A stretch of DNA of 64,000 bases, taken from the NCBI GenBank assembly GCA_950097015.1, contig CATNEN010000012.1:1047501-1111500 (forward strand), given 5' to 3'. The notes below the pieces were generated by a model. It worked only from the letters and a program-made list of their open reading frames with translations. It was not told the origin of the DNA and searched no databases. Position numbers and translations under genes: made by a program. This document shows, one piece after another, positions 43,460-54,268 of the stretch. Within the stretch, counting starts at the first letter, position 1. Each line of letters starts with the position of its first letter. The stretch is from Macrostomum hystrix (lineage: Eukaryota > Platyhelminthes > Macrostomidae).

Positions 43460-44215
43460 TTAAGCCTTAGAAGGCTGATTATAGGTGGGCAGCATTGCCA
43501 GTCGCTGCTGTGTGGATTGCCCAGTAGCAGCGGCATCCGGGGTCAGCGGCTTAGGTTGCCTAGACTCTTTGTATTTGAGAATGGGACAGGCGACTAGAAC
43601 AAAGACAAGCATGCAGGCCAGCAGAATGAGCAGGGCGTGATACCAGGGCAGGCCGACAAAGGTCTTCAAATAGGGCCGGCAAATCGACTGCACCTCGTCG
43701 CCGTCGCTAGACGGACAATTCGTTTCGCCGTTGCAGAACTGGTGACAGGGGAAGGTGTCCCACAGGCTGGTATCCGTCGAGCCGATAGCCGGAGCTTCGC
43801 CGTCGCCTCGCCTGGCGCAGCTGCACAGGCAGACCTTGTTGCAGTTCCCGCACTCAGGCAGCCGAGACTTGCACGCCTCGCAGTAGCCGCACTTTGTGTG
43901 AAATTGCCCGTAGATGCGTCGATAATTGTGCTCAGTTGAGTAGCGATTGCATTGCTCAGTTGCCTCGTTGAAGCAGGCCATAGACTCCACGGTGCCGCTG
44001 GTTCTGTCAACGTTGAACCAGCCGCAGGAAAGTTCAGGCGACAACTCCTGGCACAGTAGAAGGGCGCGAGCCGGCTTTCGCTTTGGCGGCAATAGTTCAG
44101 CTAGGCGGGCCGTAGCCTGAGCTGACACGTCATCTGCGGTGCCGGTTTCGGCTGTCCCTAAGGTTGCCATGGCAACTATGGCGCCCAAAGCGAGGACCCG
44201 CAGAATCGATGGCAT
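43460..44215 (-). CDS. Cysteine-rich single-pass membrane protein, family member 2
   Basis: 251 codons, single exon. Signal peptide (MPSILRVLALGAIVAMATLG), then the family signature: LCQELSPELSCGWFNV, ACFNEATEQC, C-x2-C-x2-C, VCLCSC, FPCHQFCN...NCPSSDGDE, and a membrane segment (ALLILLACMLVFVLVACPIL). The tail ends MLPTYNQPSKA. Cysteine spacing in the first half matches member 1 closely (C-x8-C, then ACFNE), while the linkers differ, as expected for an old tandem duplication. Same strand as members 1 and 3. Function unknown. Confidence 0.78.
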   Translation of the reverse strand: MPSILRVLALGAIVAMATLGTAETGTADDVSAQATARLAELLPPKRKPARALLLCQELSPELSCGWFNVDRTSGTVESMACFNEATEQCNRYSTEHNYRRIYGQFHTKCGYCEACKSRLPECGNCNKVCLCSCARRGDGEAPAIGSTDTSLWDTFPCHQFCNGETNCPSSDGDEVQSICRPYLKTFVGLPWYHALLILLACMLVFVLVACPILKYKESRQPKPLTPDAAATGQSTQQRLAMLPTYNQPSKA

Positions 44216-44257
44216 ATAGCTTCAAAAAAGGACATGAGAGCGTTAAGCGCCCGAACC

Positions 44258-44632
44258 TACTCTCACCTGTCCCTACTCTACTCTCACCTGTCCTCTACTC
44301 TACCCTAACTGTCCCCTACTCTACCCTAACTGTCCCCTACTCTATCCTCACTGTCCCCTACTCTATCCTCACTGTCCCCTACTCTACCCTAACTGTCCCC
44401 TACTCTATCCTCACTGTCCCCTACTCTACCCTAACTGTCCCCTACTCTATCCTCACTGTCCCCTACTCTACCCTAACTGTCCCCTACTCTATCCTCACTG
44501 TCCCCTACTCTACCCTAACTGTCCCCTACTCTATCCTCACTGTCCGCTACTCTATCCTCACTGTCCCCTACTCAACCCTACCTGTCCGCTACTCCATCCT
44601 CACCGCCCCTACTCTACCCTATTCTTAGCTGC
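44258..44632. repeat. 21-bp minisatellite (CTACTCTACCCTAACTGTCC)
   Basis: About 17 copies in which ACCCTAACTG and ATCCTCACTG units alternate. It begins about 45 bp upstream of the start codon of cysteine-rich gene 2, so it lies in or next to that gene's promoter. Confidence 0.95.
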
Positions 44633-45345
44633 AATAGATTAGACTCTCACCTGTCCCCAATTCTAAGAGCTCTAACCTATCGAAGACTTGTTTCTATCAG
44701 CTGTCGCAGACTGTTCAGTATTATTTCGCCGTTAAACTATGTTATGGTGAAACAGATAGCTTGGAAGTTTACTCAAGAAACGAAAATTAAGAAAAATTAC
44801 CCTAAATATTCTAAAGGTTAACAAGAGAAGAACAAGCGAAGTTTTAATCGCATTTTTATATCTCATTGAAATGTTTTTATTGTTAATATGTATAGTAAAT
44901 TAAGTTAAAAATAGGACAGATAGTGATAAAAAGGCGAAAGCATATTTTAAGGACTTGTATAAATTTTACAGAAGTGCACATTGTAACCAGAGATTTGTTT
45001 TCTAAACGACAAAAAATAGAATCAAAACGTCAACTAAAAGACTAGAGCGGCCAAGCTGTGATTTAAAAAAGTTGCCATAAAAAACTTAGCATAAAAACAT
45101 TGGATCATGCACACTACTGACAGTAATAACAGTATTGCTAGGACTAGTCAGGAAATACCAGCAGAATGAATTCTCTATAAACCTCTTAATTCAACTGAAA
45201 GTGCACCCGTGATAAACCACACACGTTACTCACTAACATTTCTAAACATTGCTCGGCATTCCGTGTGCATACTTAAACACTTAAACCTTACTCACAACTG
45301 CTTTTATTATCCTATCCTGCAATCATCCTACTTGCCTCTACCTCC
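44633..45345. other. Intergenic, AT-rich; no gene seen
   Basis: No reading frame, element or array beyond short A/T tracts. Confidence 0.4.
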
Positions 45346-45367
45346 CTATGTTTAACCCCTCTCCCTT

Positions 45368-46222
45368 CACTCCCTACACATTCAATCTCTCTCTCTCTTC
45401 TCACACTCTTCCTTCACTCTCCCTCCATTCCCTCTCTCTTCCTTCACTCTCCCTCCATTCCCTCTCTCTTCCTTCACTCTCCCTCCATTCCCTCTCTCTT
45501 CCTTCACTCTCCCTCCATTCCCTCACTTTTCCTTCACTCTCCCTTCATTCCCTCTCTCTTCCTTCACTCTCCCTCCATTCCCTCTCTCTTCCTCACTCTC
45601 CCTCCATTCCCTCTCTCTTCCTTCACTCTCCCTCCATTCCCTCACTCTTCCTTCACTCTCTCTTCCTTCACTCTCCCTCCATTCCCTCTCTCTTCCTTCA
45701 CTCTCCCTCCATTCCCTCTCTCTTCCTTCACTCTCCCTTCATTCCCTCTCTCTTCCTTTACTCTCCCTCCATTCCCTCTCTCTTCCTTCACTCTCCCTCC
45801 ATTCCCTCTCTCTTCCTTCACTCTCCCTCCATTCCCTCTCTCTTCCTTCACTCTCCCTTCATTCCCTCTCTCTTCCTTCACTCTCCCTTCATTCCCTCTC
45901 TCTTCCTTCACTCTCCCTTCATTCCCTCTCTCTTCCTTCACTCTCCCTCCATTCCCTCTCTCTTCCTTCACTCTCCCTCCATTCCATCTCTCTTCCTTCA
46001 CTCTCCCTCCATTCCATCTCTCTTCCTTCACTCTCCCTCCATTCCATCTCTCTTCCTTCACTCTCCCTTCATTCCCTCTCTCTTCCTTCACTCTCCCTCC
46101 ATTCCCTCTCTCTTCCTTCACTCTCCCTCCATTCCATCTCTCTTCCTTTACTCTCCCTTCATTCCCTCTCTCTTCCTTCACTCTCCCTCCATTCCCTCTC
46201 TCTCGCTGCACTCTCCCTCCAT
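45368..46222. repeat. 30-bp pyrimidine-rich minisatellite
   Basis: About 28 copies of a 30-bp unit with CATTCCCTCTCTCTTCCTTC. It is purely pyrimidine on the + strand and so could form triplex DNA. The open frame on each strand is a repeat artefact. Confidence 0.95.
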
Positions 46223-46539
46223 TGAAGTGTACAAAGAGGCAAAAAATTATTCAATTAATTTTCATGTCGAGGAAAAAATACTAAGAAATGAATGAACGAA
46301 GCTGTCATGCTTAGAACAGAGAGGCCCTTAAAAAACATGGTCCAGCCTTATGCGGCTCGACTCTAAGCGAAGGCGGCAGCGGGTGACAGCGCACTAACGC
46401 TTCACATTCCTGACATTGAATGCGGTACGATCGGGGAGAACTGTCTGAAAAAGATAGTCAGAAATATGTCACGTTGGGAGACTCTAATTACTGTCACTCA
46501 CAGTGCCCCATAGTTGTACCTTCAATTCCGACTTCCGTC

Positions 46540-46790
46540 ATTCTGCCTCCCTTCACACTACCTTCATTCTGCCTCCCTTCACACTCCCTTCATTCTGCCA
46601 CCCTTCACACTACCTTCATTCTGCCTCCCTTCACACTCCCTTCATTCTGCCTCCCTTCACACTCCCTTCATTCTGCAACCTTCACACTCCCTTCATTCTG
46701 CAACCTTCACACTCCCTTTATTCTGCCACCCTTCACAACCCCTTCATTCTGCCACCCTTCACTCCCCCTTCATTCTCTCCAGCCCAGTCG
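46540..46790. repeat. 26-bp minisatellite abutting a 3' end
   Basis: About ten units containing CTTCATTCTGCCTCCCTTCA. It runs to within a few bases of the stop codon of the cysteine-rich gene at 46794-47963, so it would be the start of that gene's 3' UTR. Confidence 0.9.
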
Positions 46791-46793
46791 CTC

Positions 46794-47963
46794 TTACCAG
46801 GTCGGCCTAGTCTGGCTGCGCCTCTCGTCTCGCTCAGTGTAAGGCGGTGGCGGAGGTTGTGGCTCGACAACAGCAGCGGAAGCCGCCGACTCGGCCAGGA
46901 CAGCTTCGTAGGATGGCGGCGAGGTAGACGGAGGCTGCTGCCTGATCGGACGAAGCGGCAGGAGCTCCTGGCGGCACCTGGGCGAGACGCCGACGTCGGT
47001 GGAAGTGACGACTCTTCTAGCGGCGCCATCGACGTCCCCATTCTGATCATAGTCGGAATAGTCTTCGTCATCATCGGCGTCGCCGTCAACTTCGCCATCC
47101 TGTCGCCGACGCTGCCACCTGCGCCTACTGGTGCAGCGTCGAAGGAGACGTCTCAGACAGCGCCATTTGGGACAGAGCGACACTAGCAGGCCCTTCAACA
47201 AGGCGTTCAGCAGATAGGACAGGGTTACGAGCACCGTGGCGATGCCCAGGGTGAGAGCAGCCACAGTCCACGGGTTGGCCACCGTCTTTGAATAGACGCT
47301 GCAGCTGGCCACAGCCTCATCGTTGCCGTTTGAGCAGACTGGCTGCCTATCGCACAGACTGGCGCACGGATAGAAGCCGGCAAGGTCGCTTGAAGAGGCC
47401 TGAGCAAACTCAATTGGCGGCTGGTACTTTTTCCGCAGCGTGGCCCGGCCGCCGCTACCGCCGCCGTAAGCGCAGGAGCAGTAGCAGCGCTGAGTAACAC
47501 CCGGACCGTCTAGTCGGCGACAGGGCGCACAGCCGGTGCAGGCGGTGGTTCGACGCGCGCCTCCGTGCTGACCAGCCGTGGATGAAGACGCCTGACGATT
47601 GCAAGCGAACAGCAGCTCGTTGAAGCAGGTGACTAGAAGGCCGCCGTTGCCAATGTTAGAAGACGACGAAGCTGAAGAGCTAAATGAGGACGCCGATGAT
47701 GAGGGATAGGCTGGATCAGGGCCGCGCACAGAGAACCAGGCGCAGAACAGGTCAGGCGACTGTCGCATGCACAGGTGCAGAGCCTGGGTAACTGTGCGCC
47801 TACTGCCAGGCAGGTTGGCCAGTTCTGACATCACGGCTGCCGAAGCGGCTACAGCCACCTCCGGGCTAGAGACGGTACGGTTCACATTCGGTAGGTAGGC
47901 GGCCTGGCAGGAGCCAATTAAAAATGGCAATATCAGCAACAGCAGCAGCAGCAGGTGCTGCAT
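46794..47963 (-). CDS. Cysteine-rich single-pass membrane protein, family member 3, with PPxY tail
   Basis: 389 codons, single exon. Signal peptide (MQHLLLLLLLILPFLIGSCQA) followed by the family signature: LCMRQSPDLFCAWFSV, a Ser-rich insert, TCFNELLFAC, C-x2-C-x2-C, RCYCSC, then YPCASLCD...VCSNGNDE. A membrane segment (about WTVAALTLGIATVLVTLSYL) and an Arg/Cys-rich juxtamembrane stretch precede a long acidic cytoplasmic tail. The tail contains two PPxY motifs (PPSY in SPPSYEAV and PPPY in PPPPPYTE), the usual ligands of WW domains in ubiquitin ligases and adaptors. Members 1 and 2 lack these. Role unknown; signalling or trafficking through WW partners is inference. Confidence 0.78.
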   Translation of the reverse strand: MQHLLLLLLLILPFLIGSCQAAYLPNVNRTVSSPEVAVAASAAVMSELANLPGSRRTVTQALHLCMRQSPDLFCAWFSVRGPDPAYPSSSASSFSSSASSSSNIGNGGLLVTCFNELLFACNRQASSSTAGQHGGARRTTACTGCAPCRRLDGPGVTQRCYCSCAYGGGSGGRATLRKKYQPPIEFAQASSSDLAGFYPCASLCDRQPVCSNGNDEAVASCSVYSKTVANPWTVAALTLGIATVLVTLSYLLNALLKGLLVSLCPKWRCLRRLLRRCTSRRRWQRRRQDGEVDGDADDDEDYSDYDQNGDVDGAARRVVTSTDVGVSPRCRQELLPLRPIRQQPPSTSPPSYEAVLAESAASAAVVEPQPPPPPYTERDERRSQTRPTW

Positions 47964-48251
47964 GTCAGCAGCTGCTTGACAAATGCAGGCCGGAGCCGCT
48001 GGAAATTCATGTCAATTTTGTACAGCCATTGCGTAGCGAGTCTAAATGCTGCGTACAAGCTGTTCAGTCCATGGACTGGGGAGGCCAGCAAACCCACTCA
48101 AATGTCTATACAGCTAATCGGACGATGTGGTATTTATTTTACAGCTGATTAAACTAAAGCACTTAGAGCGTCTTGCTTAATGACACAAATTGTTTCTCTT
48201 CCAACTCTTCGAAAATTTGACCCCTTGACCTCTTAGTCAAACGTCCGAAAG

Positions 48252-49022
48252 GTGACCTGGAGGATGCTCAGGTGGCATAATGGATGCTCAGGTGGCATGG
48301 TGGATGCTCAGGTGGCATGGTGGATGCTCAGGTGGCATGGTGGATGCTCAGGTGGCATGGTGGATGCTCAGGTGGCATAATGGATGCTCAGGTGGCATGG
48401 TGGATGCTCAGGTGGCCTGGTGGATGCTCAGGTGACATGGAGAATGCTCAGGTGGCATGGTGGATGCTCAGGTGGCATGGTGGATGCTCAGGTGACATGG
48501 TGGATGCTCAGGTGACATGGTGGATGCTCAGGTGGCATGGTGGATGCTCAGGTGGCATGATGGATGCTCAGGTGACATGGAGGATGCTCAGGTGGCATGG
48601 TGGATGCTCAGGTGGCATGATGGATGCTCAGGTGACATGGAGGATGCTCAGGTGGCATGGTGGATGCTCAGGTGGCATGGTGGATGCTCAGTTGGCATGG
48701 TGGATGCTCAGGTGGCATGGTGGATGCTCAGGTGACATGGAGGATGCTCAGGTGGCATGGTGGATGCTCAGGTGACATGGAGGATGCTCAGGTGGCATGG
48801 TGGATGCTCAGGTGGCCTGGTGGATGCTCAGGTGACATGGAGAATGCTCAGGTGGCATGGTGGATGCTCAGGTGGCCTGGTGGATGCTCAGGTGGCATGG
48901 TGGATGCTCAGGTGGCCTGGTGGATGCTCAGGTGACATGGAGAATGCTCAGGTGGCATGGTGGATGCTCAGGTGGCATGGTGGATGCTCAGGTGGCATGA
49001 TGGATGCTCAGGTGACATAGAA
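48252..49022. repeat. 20-bp minisatellite (GGATGCTCAGGTGGCATGGT)
   Basis: About 38 copies. Every unit contains CAGGTGGCA or CAGGTGACA, which resembles a weak splice donor. Variants AGAATG and AGGATG mark repeated sub-blocks. Confidence 0.95.
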
Positions 49023-49670
49023 TGATGCGCAGGATGCTTCAAACCTAGTTTACCAACTGATTGGACTCACTATTTTATTAAAACAATAGTTTCAAGTTGG
49101 AAATGGGAAGAAAAGTGCATAACACAAACTGAATGCATTTTACTGCGTAAAGATGTGATTTGCAGTGTCTACTATTCGCTCAATCTAATGGCAGCAGTAC
49201 GAATAATAATAATAATAATAATAAAAATGATAATATAGCGTTCAATTTATGAAATGCGGAAGAAATAATGATATAATGATTTTAAAGAAATACGAATTAT
49301 TATTTAAGTAATGACGACAAGCGACTGCAAATTTAAATACAAATCATGAGTATATGCGTACTCGCCTACTAATGATGACCAGTAGTAGAAAGTATACCAA
49401 TTATAATATCACAAAATGGATCTGCACTAGATTTGAACGACTTGGCTGGCGCCGCTAGAATTACAGATTACAAGATTAGCAAAAAAATAAGACATTGCGT
49501 AACACTGGCTGAGGGATGAAAGTTCGCTATTAACTTATACAACTGGTAAGATCAAAATAATCTTGTTCAAGGTAGCCGTTTCAAGAAAGCGAAATTTGAA
49601 GCGAAGAAAACGTTAATTTTGACCAACTAGCGAGAAAATGTTATCAGACAGAGAGGAAGAGTAAGACGAG
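49023..49670. other. Intergenic, AT-rich; no gene seen
   Basis: Includes a short AAT microsatellite at about 49205-49225. No coding or RNA feature recognised. Confidence 0.4.
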
Positions 49671-49673
49671 AGA

Positions 49674-50785
49674 TAAGAGAGGGTGAATAGGCGAGCGAAA
49701 AGAATGGCGAGAGATAATGTAGAGAGTAGTAAAATATGCGATTTGTTTAACGCGTACTTAAAGTAATATTACAAGGAAACCTAAGCTTTAATTGTTAATC
49801 TATATTTAGGATTGAGTCATGATGACTCATATGCTATTTTTAGAAACTAAGTCATGTGACTTAAAACCGGAGAACCGGTTCTCGACAGCTGTATTGCTCA
49901 TACTCCCATATATGGTAATGCTCACTTGGAAAACCCCCAAATGCAGCTAATCAAACAAGCTAATCTCGCTGTGCAAATATGTATGCCCTAAGTTAACACC
50001 CGGTCCTAAATTGGTTTCCCCAAAAAATTTGCTATTTAAATACAAGTTAAAATCCGAGCTGAAAATTCAGACTCGTAGCGGTCCAACGGACTTCAAAACA
50101 GCTTTAAGAAGAAGAGGATTTATCTCTGAGGGAAAGACAAGTGGTAAGCGCTTTACTGGACAGAGTTGCTAGTTGCTAGCAATCTTTGTTGAATTGAACT
50201 AAGTTTACAAGAGCCACATATTGTCGATACATTTGAGAAAGGTCTCCTTGTTTCCTAGGATACACTCCTAGAGGATTATTGATTGATTGATTGGAGTTAT
50301 CCGTTATCTTTCGGAGGAAACGAAGAAGACGCCCTTGAGGACCTATTACAGAGACACTAGAGAGATTTCAATTGTTCATTAGGCCGCACGTTTCTAATTG
50401 TGAATTCCGAGCTCAAGGAAACCGAAAAGTAATCTGATTCGCTCTCGTCCTTTGTTGGCCAACAGATAAAGTCAAGCGCAACAGACCGGATCGACTAGCT
50501 GCTGCCCAGAAGACAAAGAAGACAAGAAGACTACAAAGACTCAAGAAGCAACAGACCCGAAACTTCGACTGTCGACCAGCAACAAGGAGAAGAAGAACCG
50601 CCGGCTTACAAAGACCCAGAAGACTACGAACTACTCACTACCAAGGAAGAAGAAGCAACTGCAGTAGTTGTCACGTGAGTGTTATAAATTCCTAGGCAAT
50701 TGTTCCCCATTGTCTATAAGTGGGAGTTTTGTGTGCCTGATCAACACACAATACTCTTCAATAAGAGAGGGTGAATAGGCGAGAG
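49674..50785 (+). promoter_or_regulatory. Promoter-like segment bounded by a 23-bp direct repeat
   Basis: ATAAGAGAGGGTGAATAGGC plus GAG occurs at about 49674 and again at about 50762. Between them is a compact set of palindromic sites: TGAGTCA and TGACTCA (49813-49829, AP-1 type, as an inverted pair), TAAGTCA-TG-TGACTTA (49848-49863), GAGAACCGGTTCTC (49870-49883, containing the Grainyhead consensus AACCGGTT) and CCATATATGG (49906-49915, a CArG/SRF box). A TATA-like TATTTAAAT follows at 50033-50041. The site names are established motifs; their use here is inference. The downstream transcript is not identified. A solo LTR is an alternative reading. Confidence 0.35.
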
Positions 50786-51339
50786 GAGAGAGGATAGAAA
50801 ATAGTGCGAAAAGATAAACAGCAAAAACATGGCAGCCTAAGCCGCAAAAGTAATGAAGCATTTTTAAAACCAACAATGAAATCGAAGGGCGGAGACGCGC
50901 GTTCTCAGACAAAATTTACAGTTTGGGCTCGCATTATTATGAACGAGAATGCAGCTAATAATGAACTTACACTGATGCAAAAAGTAGACAAAAAATCAAC
51001 AGATGGTGCTAAACAGCTCACAAGGCTGCTGACTAAATAACTGTATAAACATAGGAGTTTATATACATTTATAATACACTGCAAGCGCAGACATGAGACT
51101 TATATTTAGACGGGATTTAGTCTGCGTCGAATCCCTGGTTAATTAATCGGTTCAATCACCGAGTATCACACTCGCATGCGAATCGGATATCACAAATCGG
51201 AGTTCACAAAAAATCTGGATTTGTAATTCAGGCCAGTTGTAATTCGCCACAGTTGAAAATTTGTTCATCTGACAATCTGTGAATTAAACTAAAGCCGAAA
51301 GACTTAATAATTCCTTGATCCACCAGCACTAAACGCGAC

Positions 51340-51640
51340 AGATGATAACAACCAAACAAACATATGAACAAACAAACAAAATCGATTAACTAACAAACAA
51401 ACAAATCACAAACCAACAAGCAGAGCAGATGACCAAACAAACGGACACAATCGATTAAGAAATAACAAACAAATCTATTAATAAACAAACAAACAGCACA
51501 GATGACCAAACAAACGAACACAATAACACAATCGATTAACAAATAACAAACAAACAAAATCAAACAGGTGAACACGCAAACAAACAAACAACAAACGTGT
51601 AAACAAACAAAAGAAACAAACAAACAGATAAACAAATATA
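51340..51640. repeat. Degenerate CAAA short tandem repeat
   Basis: CAAACAAACAAAC runs mixed with longer recurring phrases (CAGATGACCAAACAAACG, ATCGATTAACAAATAAC). It gives spurious Cys/Phe-rich frames on the minus strand. Confidence 0.85.
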
Positions 51641-51641
51641 A

Positions 51642-52070
51642 TCAGAAATTATTGGGCGCATTGGCGTTCAAATCGCGAAACATTTCCGAGTCGCGGCGGC
51701 GCCTGGCGCCAAATAGAGCGGCCGCTGATTTCAAAGAATTGTCGCCGCTGTTTAAGCTAATCAGTGGCGACCTGGCCGCTGACGTCACAGTCGCCGGGTT
51801 CGCTAGCCGGCTCATCTGGCCAATCAGCACCGGGGAGGCTGTTGAACTATTAATCGAAGTAGCCGGGTCGTCCAATGAGGCGGTGGTGCCGCTGGCTGAT
51901 TCGCCCGCGTAACTCGAATAGTAATTCACTGAGCGCGGGTAGTTGGCCGGACTGAGGTTAAACATGTTAAACCAACGGAATATGCCACCATTGCCGCTGC
52001 TAACGAGTGACGGCTGCTGCTGCTGCTGAGGCTGCGGCTGCACTTGTTGCTGACTGGCACTCGAGTTCAT
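51642..52070 (-). CDS. Hypothetical protein or 3'-terminal exon, Gln/Ser-rich
   Basis: The frame is open from an ATG at 52068-52070 (MNSSASQQQVQPQPQQQQQP) to a TGA at 51642. It has a Gln-rich start, then Ser/Ala/Asn-rich sequence with a basic ARRRRDSEMF patch near the end. A splice-acceptor-like CCACAG directly precedes the ATG, so this may be a terminal coding exon. The composition is GC-rich and non-repetitive, unlike neighbouring DNA, and that is my main reason to list it. I recognise no domain. The frame extends upstream to 52121, but that extension looks like intron or UTR. Confidence 0.4.
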   Translation of the reverse strand: MNSSASQQQVQPQPQQQQQPSLVSSGNGGIFRWFNMFNLSPANYPRSVNYYSSYAGESASGTTASLDDPATSINSSTASPVLIGQMSRLANPATVTSAARSPLISLNSGDNSLKSAAALFGARRRRDSEMFRDLNANAPNNF

Positions 52071-52289
52071 CTGTGGTTTAATCTCGATGCGATTAAAATA
52101 GTATAGTTTTGTCACACACAAGTAACAAGCCTGTGATTCTGCAAATAAGCATTATGGTGAGATAAAGTAAGACTTTTATGCACAGGTTTTACAGGTTTTT
52201 CTCTTTTCCAATCAATCAAGAAATGCCAAACAGTATCTTCTTAACCAGTCATGAAAATTCACACTAAAAACTCTTAAAAAAGTAACAGG

Positions 52290-53105
52290 AATTAAGGCTA
52301 ATATCTTCCTAACCAATTAGAGAAACCCAGGCCATTATCTTCCTAACCAATTAGAGAAACCCAGGCCATTATCTCCCTAACCAATTAGAGAAACCCAGGC
52401 CATTATCTTCCTAACCAATTTGAGAAACCCAGGCCATTATCTCCCTAACCAATTAGAGAAACCCAGGCCATTATCTTCCTAACCAATTTGAGAAACCCAG
52501 GCCATTATCTTCCTAACCAATTAGAGAAACCCAGGCCATTATCTACCTAACCAATTAGAGAAACCCAGGCCAATATCTCCCTAACCAATTAGAGAAACGC
52601 AGGCCGACCAATATCTCCCTAACCAATTAGAGAAACCCAGGCCATTATCTTCCTAACCAATTAGAGAAACCCAGGCCATTATCTCCCTAACCAATTAGAG
52701 AAACCCAGGCCAATATCTCCATAACCAATTAGAGAAACGCAGGCCGACCGATATCTTCCTAACCAATTAGAGAAACGCAGGCCGACCGATATCTTCCTAA
52801 CCAATTAGAGAAACGCAGGCCAATATCTTGCGAACCAATTAGATAAACGCAGGCCGATATCTTCCTAACCAATTAGAGAAACGCAGGCCAATATCTCCCT
52901 AACCAATTAGAGAAACGCAGGCCGACCGATATCTTCCTAACCAATTAGAGAAACGCAGGCCGACCGATATCTTCCTAACCAATTAGAGAAACGCAGGCCA
53001 ATATCTTCCTAACCAATTAGAGAAACGCAGGCCAATATCTTCCTAACCAATTAGAGAAACGCAGGCCAATATCTTCCTAACCAATTAGAGAAACGCAAGC
53101 CAATC
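52290..53105. repeat. 34-bp minisatellite
   Basis: About 25 copies of a unit containing CCTAACCAATTAGAGAAACC. The left half has CCCAGGCCATTATCT and the right half CGCAGGCCAATATCT, with GACCGAT inserts. Confidence 0.95.
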
Positions 53106-53724
53106 GCTGCTGACAAATTAACTATAAACTTCGTTAAAAGTCTAAACTAGTTACTTTTCTCAAGCAAATAAAGTTAAATACGGCTCGTACGAAACACAGA
53201 CCCAGTTTAGGCAATTTGATTAAACTGGAAAAGCAACATAAAAATACCATTGTTCTTTTTTTGAAAAACAAACTTGCGCTGACAACACAGCGATTCAGTG
53301 TAAGGAAAAGCTAAAGATTGTTTTAAAATGTCCGGTTATCGATAATATTTATTTTGCACGGGGAAAAAAGCAACTCAAATAGAAGAGTGTGACAGATTCA
53401 GATGAACAGATTCAAAGCAAGTCCCTGTGCAAAACGACACAGTCGCGAGCAAACAAAATAATCAAGGTAAAATAACATGTCCTCTCATAATCTTTCTAAT
53501 TAGTCTATCTAGCCAAGAAGCTTAAGGTAATAAAACAGTAAAAACTCGAACTAAAGCAGGAAATAGCTTAGAAAATTGTTACGAAACAGGATATAATAGT
53601 GTCGCTGACTAACTGTCACATTCGTGACTGCAACGTCTTAATTCATTGTTACAAGCAAGAAATGATCAGCTATTAAAAATTATTGAGGATACCCTGTCTA
53701 ATAACACGAAATATTTGCCTCTAA
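53106..53724. other. Intergenic; no gene seen
   Basis: AT-rich, no convincing reading frame or element. Confidence 0.4.
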
Positions 53725-53732
53725 TTGTCTGG

Positions 53733-54268
53733 GAGTGCTGCCCGCCTGCAATCATGGCAGCCTCAACTCTGTGTGGGGGGTGCTGCCCGCCTGCAATCAT
53801 GGCAGCTTTAACTCTGTGTGTGGAGTGCTGCCCGCCTGCAATCATGGCAGCCTTAACTCTGTGTGGGGGGTGCTGCCCGCCTGCAATCATGGCAGCCTCA
53901 ACTCTGTCTGGGAGGTGCTGCCCGCCTGCAATCATGGCAGCCTCAACTCTGTCTGGGAGGTGCTGCCCGCCTGCAATCATGGCAGCCTCAACTCTGTCTG
54001 GGAGGTGCTGCCCGCCTGCAATCATGGCAGCCTCAACTCTGTCTGGGAGGTGCTGCCCGCCTGCAATCATGGCAGCCTCAACTCTGTCTGGGAGGTGCTG
54101 CCCGCCTGCAATCATGGCAGCCTCAACTCTGTCTGGGAGGTGCTGCCCGCCTGCAATCATGGCAGCCTCAACTCTGTCTGGGAGGTGCTGCCCGCCTGCA
54201 ATCATGGCAGCCTCAACTCTGTCTGGGAGGTGCTGCCCGCCTGCAATCATGGCAGCCTCAACTCAGCC
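53733..54268. repeat. 45-bp minisatellite
   Basis: About 12 copies of a 45-bp unit containing GCCTGCAATCATGGCAGCCT. The first copies vary (GTGTGGGGGG) and the rest are identical. Because 45 is a multiple of three and the unit lacks stops, four or more frames stay open. This is an artefact, not a gene. Confidence 0.95.

Noticed and set aside
40281-47963. Assigning the three cysteine-rich proteins to the LDL-receptor class A or Frizzled/CRD families
   Set aside because: Only the last C-D...C...D-E block recalls half an LDL-A module. Cysteine number and spacing in the rest fit neither family.
50461-50674. Open, Lys/Glu/Asp-rich stretch ending at a GTGAGT donor (possible coding exon or gag start)
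   Set aside because: The region is A- and G-rich with few T, so stops are rare by chance. No matching downstream exon or known domain seen.
50804-51040. 78-codon plus-strand frame (MRKDKQQKHG...)
   Set aside because: Low-complexity Lys-rich composition consistent with A-rich DNA. No splice or homology evidence, although it lies downstream of the promoter-like segment.
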